NCBI GenBank assembly: GCA_003427395.1
Contig: BFEA01000001.1
Coordinates: forward strand, 9,829,827-9,857,993
DNA length: 28,167 nucleotides
Direction: 5' to 3'
Origin: Chara braunii
Taxonomy: Eukaryota; Streptophyta; Charophyceae; Charales; Characeae
Shown here: one piece after another, positions 8,492 to 18,404 of the stretch
Layout of the letters: every line of letters begins with the position of its first letter
Numbering within the stretch: the first letter of the stretch is position 1
Position numbers and translations under genes: made by a program
Notes under the pieces: model-generated
Databases searched by the model: none
Told to the model about the DNA's origin: nothing
Seen by the model: the letters and a program-made list of their open reading frames with translations, nothing else

Positions 8492-10334
8492 ATTGAAACA
8501 TCTTGAGGCACAGGTTTGCTTGTTTGTAATCCTAGGGCTGTGGATGCATCTCTTCTCAACTCGGGGCTCCATTTTCCCTGGAGCTGCTGATAACACCCAT
8601 CCCATCTTGGAGCACTCTTGTCTAAAGAACCAGCCCAGTTCTGCAGGCCCCCTGATCGTTAATGCTATGTGTTGTCCTAAACCCTCTACGAGCCCATGCA
8701 TAACGCCCATGAGATCTGTAAGGCAGAGGGCTGTGGAATGAGATGAATGCCTCCATTCCCTCTTTGTTTGTCTCTAGCTTCTCTCTTTAACCTACAATGT
8801 TGCTTGTACCCCAGTCCTGTCCGAGCATGCGTGCTGTCGTGGGAGTCCAAAACCCTGCTTAAACCCTGCTTAACCCCTGCACTAAACCTTGTGAACAGAC
8901 CATGGCATCACAGTACCACTCTCTCCACTTCTTCAGTCAGCCGTGCAGTAATTATCCTGTGAGCTGTTTCGTTCACGCCGTTGTTTCCTCCCTCCGTACT
9001 GGCAGTCGTCGTAAAGGGATTGGCATTCCCGCGGATCTTCGTGCTGTAACGATCACAATGGGTGCAACTCAAGTTTGCTCTTCACCGGGTCTCTCTTACC
9101 ACCTAACCAATAGCGTTCCCACCGCCCCTTCTTACCCTCTCACTCACTGCTTAAGGCGGCGCCGCTGCTAGTGGTTCCATCACGATCATGAGTTTCACCC
9201 TGTACCACCCTAAACCTGCCCCCCTCTCACCATCGTCTTATTAAAGCAACTGCAAACAGTGCAAAGGTTTCAACAAATAGTCCCTCCCTACCCAACTTGA
9301 CAATCAAAACATGTGTTACCCGGCACGCTAGAGTCAACGGAGACATCTGCTAAGCATTCGCAGTCTAATCATCATACACTAACGTGGCCTGAAATATGGG
9401 GGGTCTGAAATCGAGTTCGCTGTGCACAAGGTCACCCTACTATCGGGTAATTTTGCCTAATTACAAGAAACCAAGTAGAAAGTTTGTCATCCAGTAATAG
9501 ATGACGGGTTCGAGTCTGGCTTGGGACTTTGGGGGTTTCTTGTCCAGCTTGGCCTGTCATCTCTTCAAGAACACATAGTTCCCTCTACGTAGTACTGCAC
9601 ATATCTGGCCTTCGGCCACATACATCCTGCTATACAGCTACACAGAGCAATCATAGCCTCCGGGCATACACAAAAAGCATGGCTTGTGAACATACACACA
9701 GCCTACGGCCTCATACGTACATAGCCTCTGGGCACACATATACATACAACTATAATACCGGGCTGGGGGGGTCCATCAGGTACATGACAGGGTCTGCTCA
9801 TGCATGGCTTAGACTCTAGGGTAGGGTAGGGATATAAGTCGCTCTGGTTAGTCTGAGTTCCGCCGAGCCTTGGGTAGGTTAGGGGATGGACGGTAGGATG
9901 TGTCCGTGGCCGCCAGCTTGCCTTGCCTAGATACTCTCTGATATCGGGCCTGTAGAAGATTGCATGAGCCGGTGTCCGAAGCTCCCGTACGGCAAGGTTC
10001 GTCCGCTTCCGCTTCCACTAGGGCTGGGGGGTTGCCCAGCCTTGGTGTTTGTCACTGCTGTCTGGTCCAAGTTGCCCTCAATACTGGCAGGGTGATGGTC
10101 CTGCGTGCTGGTCACACTGAGGTAGGATAGTAGGGATAGGGGGTGCGGTGGGAGTATTAACGTGGGGAAGGGTAGGGAAGGTGGCCTATCCTGTGAAGAC
10201 AACCATCGGCTGCCGCTGCCAGTGATCACCATGGGTCAAGTCCATGGCCTCTACAACACCCTGGGCTTTACAAAAACAAACAAACGAACGAACAAACAAA
10301 CAAACAAACTTTTTGTGTCCCTAGCAGTGCCAAA
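8492..10334. other. No recognised gene
   Basis: Several short frames without recognisable domains. There is a small AAACCCTGCTT duplication near 8850 and a degenerate array of CATA/CACA-rich units with GCCT(C/A)(C/T)GG(G/C)C words at about 9595-9750. A (CAAA/CGAA)n tract lies at 10270-10307. Nothing else is supported. Confidence 0.4.
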
Positions 10335-11157
10335 CAGTCGGCCATTCCTCGTTTGGAGTGCCTACGACACTCTTAGGGGGGCCGCCCAGTGTGGGCTGTC
10401 TGTGGTTTCTGCGGGTGATGACGGGCGTTCGTCTGAGTGACTCCCTGTCTCAACGGGTGGTGGGAACCAACAGTCTGCGGTGTTCAATCGTGATGTGAGT
10501 GGCTGATGTGCCGCTTTGCACCGTGTTGGACGTGTGGACTGCCTCGTCTGCGCTCCGCAGCTGCCTTGCTGTCTGCCTTGCTGTCTGTCCCGCTTGCTCC
10601 ACATGTGGTTCTCTGCAAGCTGCTGTGCTCGCTGTGTGGTGTGGCCGCGTTGCTCGTGTTGCCTTGAGCTTCACTGCTCTGCTGCCTTGCCACCCTTCCG
10701 CTGGCCGTGCCTTCCGTGTCCTTTGCTTGTGCACCTTGTAGTTCGACTGACTTGTTAGTGTTGAATTGTGCTTCACCTCATGGTTTCTGTGCTGCTCGTC
10801 CGCTCGCCCTGTCGTCCTTTGCAGTGTTGTTGCCTTGGTGGTGTTGCCTTGTGCTCCACTGCCTGGTTGCCGCGCTGCGTGTCCTGCGTGCTGTGTCATT
10901 CCTTGCAGTCATTTTGGCATTGTGCAGCCGTGTTGCCTCTACTGTGTTGCCTGTTGCTCTGCAGGGTTGCTGGCACTTGCTGCCTGCTGCTATGTTCCGC
11001 TTGGGGACAGTCTGCCTTCAACACGGGTCAAAGGGTTCATGACCCAAACCATCCAATACGGAGATTCCGCAGATTGTCAAGGGTTCCGCCTCCTGACGAG
11101 TCGGTGCAACTCCAACGAAAAAAAAAATCATCATCATTTTTTTTATTTTTTTTTTAA
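10335..11157 (+). repeat. Ribozyme-bearing repeat family, copy A
   Basis: Aligns by eye with 13127-13730: shared GTCGG start, ACTCTTAGGGG, a GTGGACTGCC segment, a long tract of CTGCCTTGCTG-type words, CAGTCTGC(C/T)TTCAACA, then GGATTCCGCAGATTGTC and a hammerhead-like 3' end, followed by an A run, TCATCATC and a T-rich tract. Long frames on the minus strand are low-complexity by-products of the CTGCCTTG words and I do not call them genes. Confidence 0.65.
11076..11120 (+). ncRNA. Degenerate type III hammerhead-like motif
   Basis: GTC triplet at 11076-11078, CTGACGA at 11093-11099 and GAAA at 11117-11120. Stem II (11100-11116) is GTCGG with CCAAC, four of five pairs. Stem I between the triplet and the core is weak, with mismatches. 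The better-preserved relative is at 13651. Confidence 0.4.
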
Positions 11158-11601
11158 TAACGAAAACAGGTTCCATTTATTATTAACTGAAAGAAAGAGG
11201 GGCCCGCCTCCCCACATAAAGGCCAGGTCTGGGAGCATTACCCAGTGTTATGCTTTCGATGGGACCCTCCGGGACCCGACGAAAAACCCTTTCCGAAGAA
11301 TACATCCATAATCTCATCCCTTTAAAACTTAGACCCTAAACCCCCTAGCTTAACCCATGGCCACTTTTACCTACATATAATTCCAGAAAGAATTTCAGAA
11401 ATTGGGCTAGCAAGAACCGAAAAGAAAGTAATTTTCTAGTCTCTATCCTCCTCTATGTTTCTAGCCCACCCTTCTACGCCTTTACCCGTGGCAACCCTTT
11501 TTGTCCGCTTCGATACCCTAACTGTTCTGTCTTCTCCGGTGCTCTCCCTTTTTCTTCCTTGAAAAAGGTTAAGCACCCAGCCCTGTGTAATCACGCTGTG
11601 T
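11139..11601. other. Probable LINE 3' untranslated region, minus strand
   Basis: A T-rich run at 11139-11157 could be the poly(A) tail of the minus-strand LINE whose ORF lies at 11602-12247. The segment between holds no frame or motif I recognise. Confidence 0.3.
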
Positions 11602-12247
11602 CTATATCAGCACTGTAGTCCTGTGAACGCGCTGCGTCGTGGCCGCCATGTGAACTCCTCCGTGTTGTTCTTCCTGTAGCTTCCATACCAGTCTCGGGGT
11701 AGCACCTTCTATGCTGCCCAGCTTACCCATTACAAGCCGGTCCTTAATGAATTTGTCTATGATTGCCTGCTTCTTTGTGGGGTATTCTTTGATCTTCTTG
11801 GCTGCCCCGTGCAAGTCTGACTGGTACTCTGTCCGTAGGAGTTGTGAAAGGTGCTCCTGTGCCTCCTGTATTGGAGTGTTCTGGCCGTCCATCGTCTCTT
11901 TGCATCTTGTCTTCCATATGACCCACAGCGCCAGCGGACGAAGTCTTCAGAAGAGAGTTGATTGCCATGCTTCTCGGAACCGTGGTTGTGCCAAGGCCCG
12001 TTAGACGAGTGACCAGGTTGTCGGGCAGTGGTGTCATGATAACTGACGACCAGAGCGTCTGCACTCTTCCCCAAAGCCTTTGTGCATTTGGGAAGTACAT
12101 CAGGCAGTGCAGTAAGTCCTGAAAGGCGGTCCCGGCATCACAGATTGCACAGCTGTCATCAAAGGCCCGTCTAGCTGTGGTCAACCTTCTCTTGCCGAGC
12201 CGTGTGTTGACTGGCAGGGTGTGATCGTAGATGAGCCACTGCATCAT
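11602..12247 (-). pseudogene. LINE ORF2 C-terminal fragment with zf-RVT domain (second family)
   Basis: The minus strand encodes MQWLIYDHTLPVNTRL followed by CAICDAGTAFQDLLHCLMYF, matching the zinc-binding domain after LINE reverse transcriptases (C-x2-C ... H; the final Cys is Phe here). The frame shifts near 11940, after which ALWVIWKTRCK, a typical LINE C-terminal segment, continues in another frame to the stop at 11602. It differs in sequence from the LINE at 732-2143, and the conserved tail box is absent, so it is a different family. A T run at 12250-12262 bounds it upstream. Confidence 0.65.
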
Positions 12248-12626
12248 CAGTTTTTTTTTTTTTGGGTCTTGCGTTTATTTTTGGGACTTGTACCTTTTTT
12301 CTGGTTTCGTGTTTGGTGTCTTTTCCTTGGCTTGTGTGTTTGTGTTGTCATGCCTTGGTGGTTCTAGGCTTGTTGGTGTCTTTCTGTTCGTCTTGGGGTT
12401 TCTCTACCTTGTTTACCCCGTTGTTGCCTACCGATAGTGCTGGTTGTCTGCCCACCCACCTGCCCCCCAGCCTCCAGCCTTTGTTCCTTGCTGTTGCTTT
12501 TGTTTGTCTGTCCTCTCCCCTTACCCTTTCTCTCTCAACCGTCAATCTGAGCATCTGCCTTGATGTGTCATTGAAGTCTGAAGACCACTCGTACGTTGGC
12601 ATGCCTGCCTGAGGCTTGGACTAATG
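12248..12626. other. No recognised gene
   Basis: T-rich at its start, then TTTGTGTT/CTTGG-rich sequence. Open frames occur on both strands but show no domain. Confidence 0.3.
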
Positions 12627-12770
12627 TTTTTTTTTTTTGGTGTGAAAGCCCATTCGCAAGTCCACTATCCTGGCGGTGGTAAGAGAACTGCCGGGATTGA
12701 GGTCTTGGGTACCGAGCTGCTCCATCTATTGGTGGGGAGCGGCACCTGCTGGAAACCGGGTCCAGCTTCC
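12627..12770 (-). mobile_element. LINE tail / SINE-like fragment, copy 4
   Basis: Poly(T) at 12627-12638, a GGCGGTGGTAAGAGAACTGCC hairpin-like segment around 12671-12692, and the box at 12720-12770 with a perfect GCTGGA/TCCAGC stem. Confidence 0.7.
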
Positions 12771-12864
12771 GTTGGTGTTTGGTTGCACATGGCCTTGCAA
12801 TGAGCTGTTTTGAAGAAGGTCGTCCTGTGTGAAGCATTTTTTTTGCTGGGGTCGTATATCTTCA

Positions 12865-12889
12865 CCACACACACACACACACATACGAG

Positions 12890-12983
<94 letters not shown>

Positions 12984-13026
12984 ACACACACACACACACA
13001 CGCACACACACACACACACACACACA
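12865..13026. repeat. (CA)n-(CT)n-(CA)n compound microsatellite
   Basis: (CA)n at 12865-12883, about 45 CT units at 12893-12982, then (CA)n with one CG interruption to 13026. Long Ser/Leu/His and Glu/Arg frames here come from the repeat only. Confidence 0.95.
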
Positions 13027-13126
13027 TTCTTTTTTTTTGTGCATCTGTATTTCCCTTTTCTTGATTTTTTCCAAGTACTTTCTGTGTGTCTAGGTGAGCA
13101 CCTTCAAGAAGTGCTGAATAGTTGGT

Positions 13127-13730
13127 AGTCGGTCGTTTACAGTTCTGTAGGACTCTTAGGGGAGCCGCTCTGTCTGGAATATCGGTGGTGCATATGGTCT
13201 ATGGGTGATGGTAGATGTCCGTTGGAGTGGCTTCCTGTTGGATGGATTTGCTCCGTGTTGGGTGGGTGTGGACTGCCGTGTCTATGCTGCCCAGCTGCCT
13301 TGCTGCCCATGCCGATTGCTTCCCGTGTCTTGCCTTGCAGCTGATGCCTTGCTGCCCATCCACTTGCCTTGCCTTCCCATCCATTTTGCTTTTGTGATGT
13401 GCAGTTTTGCCACTGCCGCAGCGCTGCTGTGTGCTTCGCTGTGCTGTTGCTTTGCTGTCAGCCCGCTTGCGCTGTCGTCGCGCGCAGTTCGCTTTGACGC
13501 TTTGCAGTTGGGTTGTCCCGGCAGTGTTGCCTGATCCTTCGCTGAGTCGTTGCCTGCTTCTATGCTCCGCTCGCGATCTTCCCTGCTGGCAGTCTGCTTT
13601 CAACAAGTGTCAACGCATCCCAAAGCATCAATATGGGGATTCCGCAGATTGTCGAGGGTTCACCCTCCTGACGAGTCGCTGGAAATCCGACGAAAAAATA
13701 TTTTCATCATCGGTCTTTTATTTTTTTCAT
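13127..13730 (+). repeat. Ribozyme-bearing repeat family, copy B
   Basis: A shorter, diverged relative of 10335-11157 with the same order of blocks: GTCGG, ACTCTTAGGGG, GTGGACTGCC, CTGCCTTGCTGCCC words, CAGTCTGCTTTCAACA, GGATTCCGCAGATTGTC, a hammerhead-like end, TCATCATC and a T-rich tract (about 13713-13730). No protein-like frame is seen. Confidence 0.65.
13651..13695 (+). ncRNA. Type III hammerhead-like ribozyme motif
   Basis: GTC triplet at 13651-13653, then a perfect stem I hairpin GAGGG-TTCA-CCCTC (13654-13667), CTGACGA at 13668-13674, stem II GTCG...CGAC (13675-13678 with 13688-13691), and GAAA at 13692-13695. All fixed core positions match the hammerhead consensus. The weak point is stem III: GATT before the triplet meets AAAT after GAAA, with a G-A mismatch near the core. 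Cleavage would follow C13653. Confidence 0.6.
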
Positions 13731-14111
13731 GCCATCAGGCTTCTTTTGGCCTTGCTACTTTTTGATTGTGGTCGGGCCGAGAGGGGCTTGTGCTCCAGGG
13801 CCCTGGGATCCACCTGCACTGCTTGCTGTGCTTGGCCTGTGCTTAGGCTCTAGCTGGTGCGAGCGGGGTTGCTCCCCTGCCATCTTCGAGGCTACGCACT
13901 TTTCCACGCTTGGTCCCCTCTGGTCAGAGCTGCTGCTCCGTGTCTTGGGCTGCCATACCATTAAGGGGACAGTCAGGGCCCTCTTTTGCCTGTTCACCAC
14001 TGGTACACAAGCACATCTGGAGGACCTTTGTGTATTTGGGGCTGACCAGACCTTGGCGTGAGCTGGGGGGGTGGATTCCCTGCTTCCTGTTATGGGAGGG
14101 TCCAGTGGTCT
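13731..14111. other. Probable remainder of a minus-strand LINE
   Basis: This lies downstream of the ORF1-like fragment on the minus strand. Frames are present but broken, with no clear domain. Confidence 0.25.
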
Positions 14112-14626
14112 TCAGAGCGGGGATTCTAGGTGGGGGTCCCCCTCCCCCTCCCAGCTCCAGCCCACCATGCCTCCACCCGTTCCTTGTTCCTCGATTAAAA
14201 CCAAGCCTTTGTGGCCCCGGTCGATGGTGGGCCAGTGCGTGGTGTTGAGTGGATCCTGTACCAGTCTCCCTGTTGCTCTGGACCGTTTGACCGAGTGGTT
14301 GGGATAGGCGAAGTCGGTGCACAGGTGACCATATACCCGGCACTTGAAGCACCAGGGGCGCAGCTCATGCGCTGTGTGTATCTGATAGACCCTGCCTTCC
14401 ACTCGGTACAGGAGAAGGGTTGATCTGGAGGGAAGTCTAAAGCCAACGTCAAGTAGTCATCACGCTTTGCAACGAACTCAGGGAGCAGGTCGACAAATCC
14501 TACTACTATGTCGTACGTCTGGCCGAAATCGTGAATGAAGGCCGCCTGCATTTCTACTGGGATATGGCAGAGTTCTACACAGAAGTGATCCCTCGTCATC
14601 TGTTTCCTTCGCTACTCGGGGTCCAT
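14112..14626 (-). pseudogene. LINE ORF1-like fragment with degenerate CCHC knuckle
   Basis: From an ATG at 14626, after an early TAG, the minus strand reads through RDHFCVELCHIPVEMQAAF and LLPEFVAKRDDYLTLALDF, a pattern like the RNA-binding part of plant LINE ORF1 proteins. After a frameshift near 14400 it reads HELRPWCFKCRVYGHLCTDF: C-x2-C-x4-H-x4-F, a CCHC knuckle in which the last Cys is Phe. A Pro/Gly-rich tail ends at 14112. Inferred role when intact: nucleic-acid chaperone. It may belong to the same or another LINE as 11602-12247, since both lie on the minus strand, but the order is interrupted. Confidence 0.45.
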
Positions 14627-14691
14627 CTTTCTGGGGGACCGGGGACATATTCAAACTTCTGAGCAATCACATCTGACTGCTGACATTTCTC

Positions 14692-15993
14692 CTTTTTTTT
14701 TTTTTTTTTTCTGATCTTGCTAAAAAAAACATGCTCAGTTCCGTGAAAACTGTAACAGTTGATGACAACGGCTCATCCACGCTACCCCCGGTCCTGGTTA
14801 TCTTGCATGGAAGGGATTACCGACCAATGTTGGCCAAAAGCAGTCATAGCCGATTTTAGTCGCTCTCCTTTGCGAAGCGTGTCTCCCCCGTGCCCGTGCG
14901 GCGTGCGCCCTAACCCCACGCGCTTTAGGTGTCCGGACAGCAGGCTGCTCTGGCTGGCAGAGCTAGCACTCGTAGCTTCCCTATGCAATCGCCCGCTCCC
15001 CAGGCACTCATAATGGCTATTCGCAATGCTAATCATGGAGCTGGCGGGAATAAAACAAAAGAGAACATGCTCAGAACGGAAGTATTATATATATGTATGG
15101 TCCCGGTTGTGGTCCCCCCTTCTTTTATTTCGAGAGGGTCTTTGTAGTACATGAAGGCTCGTATTTTCCGGGCACCTGTTGGTACCATTCAGTCCCAGTA
15201 GTCTTGACCATCAGTCCCAGTAACAACGCCCCTCAGCGATAGGGATTCGAACTTCACTGCGACAAGTACATCTTTTTTTCTTTTTTCTTTTTTTTTTCCC
15301 CTCTTAATCATCATGGCTTAAGCCGCCAGTACACGGGCCCAGCCTTGTAGAAATTTGTTCGTCAGCTACTCCAAAAATTTTGCAGCTCGGGCCGGTGCCA
15401 GCAAAAGAATAAAAACAGTGCGCCACAGGCGGTTTGGAAAAGCTTGGCGCACAGTGCAGCGCCTCCGGGCCTGGGTGTACTGGTGGTTTTCAAGTATTTT
15501 GCTGCGGGGCACTATTCATTTGCCCTCCTTCACCGACACAGGGGAGTTATATAGAGTACCGTCTTCACCCGAATAGAACACATGCCACATGGTCATTCTT
15601 GCTGTATTTTGGGGAACAACTTTCAGTCTAGGGCGACGACCGTACATTCGTCTCGGGCGACGACCGTACAGACTGTTGCCCGGGAAGTTTTTTAGTTGAG
15701 TCAGTGCGGCCCTGTCTATCCCTCCGTGTTCCACTGCTGTCGTTGTTCGGTGCTTGGCGTACATATCATTGTGCAGTTACTGTAAGGCTGCTATGTTTCC
15801 CCCCTCCTCCTCAATGCCGTCACTGTCTGAGGCTCCGAGACTAAATGAAGGTTGCAATCAGGAAGCAGCAGTCTGCTAGTGAACGGCCGGGATAGCCTCT
15901 GGACGTGGCAGTATATAACTGTTAGTAAAGTCTGCAAAGTCTGCGAAGTCTGTGAAAAAGCAGTAACTTTCGCTCCATGACAAGCATTTGAAG
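14692..15993. other. No recognised gene; poly(T) runs and a short duplication
   Basis: Poly(T) at about 14693-14710 and T-rich at 15272-15298 may be tails of minus-strand retroelements. GGGCGACGACCGTACA occurs twice (15631-15646 and 15655-15670), bracketed by CAGTCT and AGACTG. Other frames show no domain. Confidence 0.35.
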
Positions 15994-16148
15994 GGACGCT
16001 GGACCCGGTTTCCAGCAGGCGCAGCTCCCCACCAATGGATCGGCGCCATCCATAAGCGGGAATGGTGGAGGACATGTGTGCTCTTTTCAGCACTTCCCCC
16101 ACACCCGTCGTCGATGTTTCATAAAAAAAAAAAAGAAAAAAAAAAAAA
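15994..16148 (+). mobile_element. LINE tail / SINE-like fragment, copy 5 (plus strand)
   Basis: This is the only copy in forward orientation: GGACGCTGGACCC at 15994, hairpin GCTGGA/TCCAGC, the box to 16040, then about 80 bp and an A-rich tail at 16123-16148. It confirms that the box lies 5' of the poly(A) tail. Confidence 0.72.
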
Positions 16149-16350
16149 GACAGGCATTGGCGGATCTGCAATGGTACGGGATCCGGACTGGGGAGTGGAA
16201 ACAGAAAAAAGAAAGAGACAAGTTCCGAATTCGCAGAAATAACAGTACACTGCAAGTTCGGGCCGACAGCAGTTCGAAAATGCAAAAAAAACAGTAAATG
16301 ATGCGTTTGACGGCCTGCCAGCTTAACAATTTAACAATTTGCAAAACGGG

Positions 16351-16379
16351 AGGTACTGGTACTGGTACCGGTACCGGTC
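16351..16379. repeat. GGTACT/GGTACC hexamer repeat
   Basis: GGTACTGGTACTGGTACC-type units merge into the palindrome ACCGGTACCGGT inside the foldback loop. Confidence 0.7.
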
Positions 16380-16385
16380 GTTTTC

Positions 16386-16690
16386 CCGGTGGGCGTGGCC
16401 TAGACATCTCGGGCGTGGCCTCGGCATCTCAGCTGGCGTCCAGCCACGAGAGTGGCCTAGACAGATCGGTCGTGGCCCAGGCATGGGCGAGGGAAAAAAA
16501 GAAAAAAAACAATCGCCCGTGGCCCAGGCGCAGGCGTGGAAAAAAAAAATGATAATAATAAAATCTCGGTCGTGGCCCAGCCGCGGGCATGGAAAAAAAA
16601 AAGCAAAAAAAAAAACAAAAATTTGAAAAAAAGTTAAAAAAACACAAAATACTGGCCGTGGAAAGTCGCAGGCGTGGAAAAACAAAAAAG
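16386..16690. repeat. Degenerate minisatellite: G+C block plus A run
   Basis: Repeats of a CGGTCGTGGCCCAGGCG-like block, most followed by GGCGTGG and a run of 8-11 A. About five to six diverged units fill the foldback loop. Confidence 0.7.
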
Positions 16691-16886
16691 AAAAAAAAGC
16701 AACAACGAGTGGCCTCCTGATTTTGCCAATTACAAACTTCCAACCAGGTAGAACTGCAAAGGTAGTATCCTAGTAGGTACTAGGTACCTGTTTTTTTTGC
16801 AGTTTCGAACTGCTCTCGGCCCGAACTTGCAGTGTACTGTTATTCCTGCATATTCAAAACTCCACACCACACCTCGGTATAGTTAT

Positions 16887-17040
16887 TTCTTTTTCTTTTC
16901 TTTTTTTCTTTTTTTCTTTTTTTTGTTGAACTTCATGGCCGGGGTACGAGCATCCCCGATAAGCAAGGCCCCTGATTGAAGGCTCCAAAACTATTGGTGG
17001 GGAGCAACACCTGCTGGAAAATTAATCAGGTCCATCATCC
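16887..17040 (-). mobile_element. LINE tail / SINE-like fragment, copy 6 (degenerate)
   Basis: T-rich tract at 16887-16924, a GGGGTACGAGCATCCCC hairpin near 16940, and TATTGGTGGGGAGC with ACCTGCTGGAAA at 16983-17040. The second half of the hairpin has been disrupted by an insertion-like change. Confidence 0.6.
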
Positions 17041-17306
17041 CTGTACATGATGTCGGATTGGAGGTCCTGTTCGTAGTTAACATTGTCGTCACCGAGATGG
17101 ACATTGTGTTGTGGTTGCGATGTGGTTGTGTAGTAGAGAAAGTGGGGCGCCACCACGGAGGATCCGGGGCTGTGTGACACTGTGGTGTGTATCCCGCGTA
17201 AACTGCCTGTATGTTTGTATCTGTTGTATGTTTATTGTATGCTGTCTTGTGTAGCCTCCATGCCGTACTGCTCTGTGCACCAAGGTGCTGTACTCCTATC
17301 AAGTAA

Positions 17307-17390
17307 ATGCTGTGTATATGCTGTGTATATGGTGTGTATATGCTGTGTATATGCTGTGTATATGCTGTGTATATGCTGTGTATATGCTGT
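17307..17390. repeat. 11-bp tandem repeat ATGCTGTGTAT
   Basis: Seven to eight near-perfect head-to-tail units; one carries GGTG for GCTG. Confidence 0.92.
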
Positions 17391-18351
17391 ACATGCCAAA
17401 GCTCCGAGACTGTGTAGTGTATAAGCTGTGTTATGTGTAATGCAATCCCTATTCAGTGATCTGTGCGTGTCTGTGATTGTCTGTGTTCCGTGCACTATCA
17501 GGAAGCTAAGCAGATTGAGTGGACTTGAGTCATTCATAATTTCGTATCGTCCTGTCTTATGTTCTCCGCACTGGAGGTTGTCCTTGCCATGTTCCATTCT
17601 CACTCAGTTTCTGTTGTCTGACCTTTTGGGGCCGTTCATGGTGAGCTCCCCTTTGCTGCTCCTCGTCACTCGTCTGTCGATCCTGCTTCCATACTCCACG
17701 AGGGGGATCCTTGCTTGGCCGGCAAGCCGCAGGGGAGTTGCAGAGTGTAGGCATGGGTNNNNNNNNNNNNNNNNNNNNNNNNNNNNNNNNNNNNNNNNNN
17801 NNNNNNNNNNNNNNNNNNNNNNNNNNNNNNNNNNNNNNNNNNNNNNNNNNNNNNNNNNNNNNNNNNNNGGGAGTGAGGGAGGGGGGCGGGGGGGGGGGGA
17901 GGGGAGGCGACGGGAGGAGGAGGAGGAGAAGAGGGGGAGGATGGGGAGGAAAAGGGATGGCTATCTTGGTCAGTGGACAACCACAAAGTTAGTGGACTGG
18001 AAGGGAATGGCAAAGTGTTGACGACGCAGGCGGTCCCACTGTCTTTCCGTTTTTCCACCCAAGGGGCTTCCATTGGAGCCGGCTCTCATGGTCTAGTTTG
18101 CAGAGCCTCTGCTCCCTGTCCAGTGTCCACCCACAGGGAGCGGAAATTGGTTGCGACTCGCGAGATGCTGCCCTTTTGTTTGCATCCGGCTCTTTAGCTT
18201 GCATCTGTCTGAGCTCCTTCTAAGCGGCATGTGTGTTTGTTGTGATGGGTGGGTCCACAATTGAAGATCTTGCTTGCAAGTAGTTATAAGTGGGAAGGCC
18301 ACTTGACGAGGTGATAAGAACAGCCCCGTCCAGTGGATCCCAGCGTTGAAG
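17391..18351. other. No recognised gene; contains assembly gap
   Basis: 17759-17868 is a run of N. A G-rich GGGGGAGG/GGAGGAGGA tract follows it (17869-17960). Frames on both sides of the gap show no domain. Confidence 0.5.
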
Positions 18352-18404
18352 GCTCCATCTATTGGTGGGGAGCGTCACCTGCTCGAAATCGGGGTCCAGC
18401 GTCC
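18352..18404 (-). repeat. LINE tail box, copy 7
   Basis: CTCCATCTATTGGTGGGG and GTCCAGCGTCC are kept; the stem reads GCTCGA/TCCAGC with one mismatch. No poly(T) head is present, but GGTGATAAGAAC near 18310 resembles the GTGGTAAGAG motif of other copies. Confidence 0.6.

Larger units (their letters stand above)
16221..16861. repeat. Foldback structure with 74-bp inverted arms
   Basis: 16221-16294 and 16788-16861 are inverted copies of each other with high identity; the core AAGTTCGGGCCGA on the left faces TCGGCCCGAACTT on the right. The arms flank a loop of about 490 bp. No protein frame and no clear flanking target duplication are seen. It could be a MITE/foldback DNA transposon or an inverted duplication; LINE tail copies 5 and 6 lie outside it in mirror orientation. 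Confidence 0.75.

Noticed and set aside
10450-10899. Minus frame of about 149 codons rich in Ala, Gln, Arg and Thr
   Set aside because: Composition follows from CTGCCTTGCTG-type words; no domain, and the relative at 13199-13606 keeps composition rather than sequence.
11330-11360. ACCCTAAACCCCCT, similar to plant telomere repeats
   Set aside because: Only one degenerate unit and no array, so no link to telomeres can be made.
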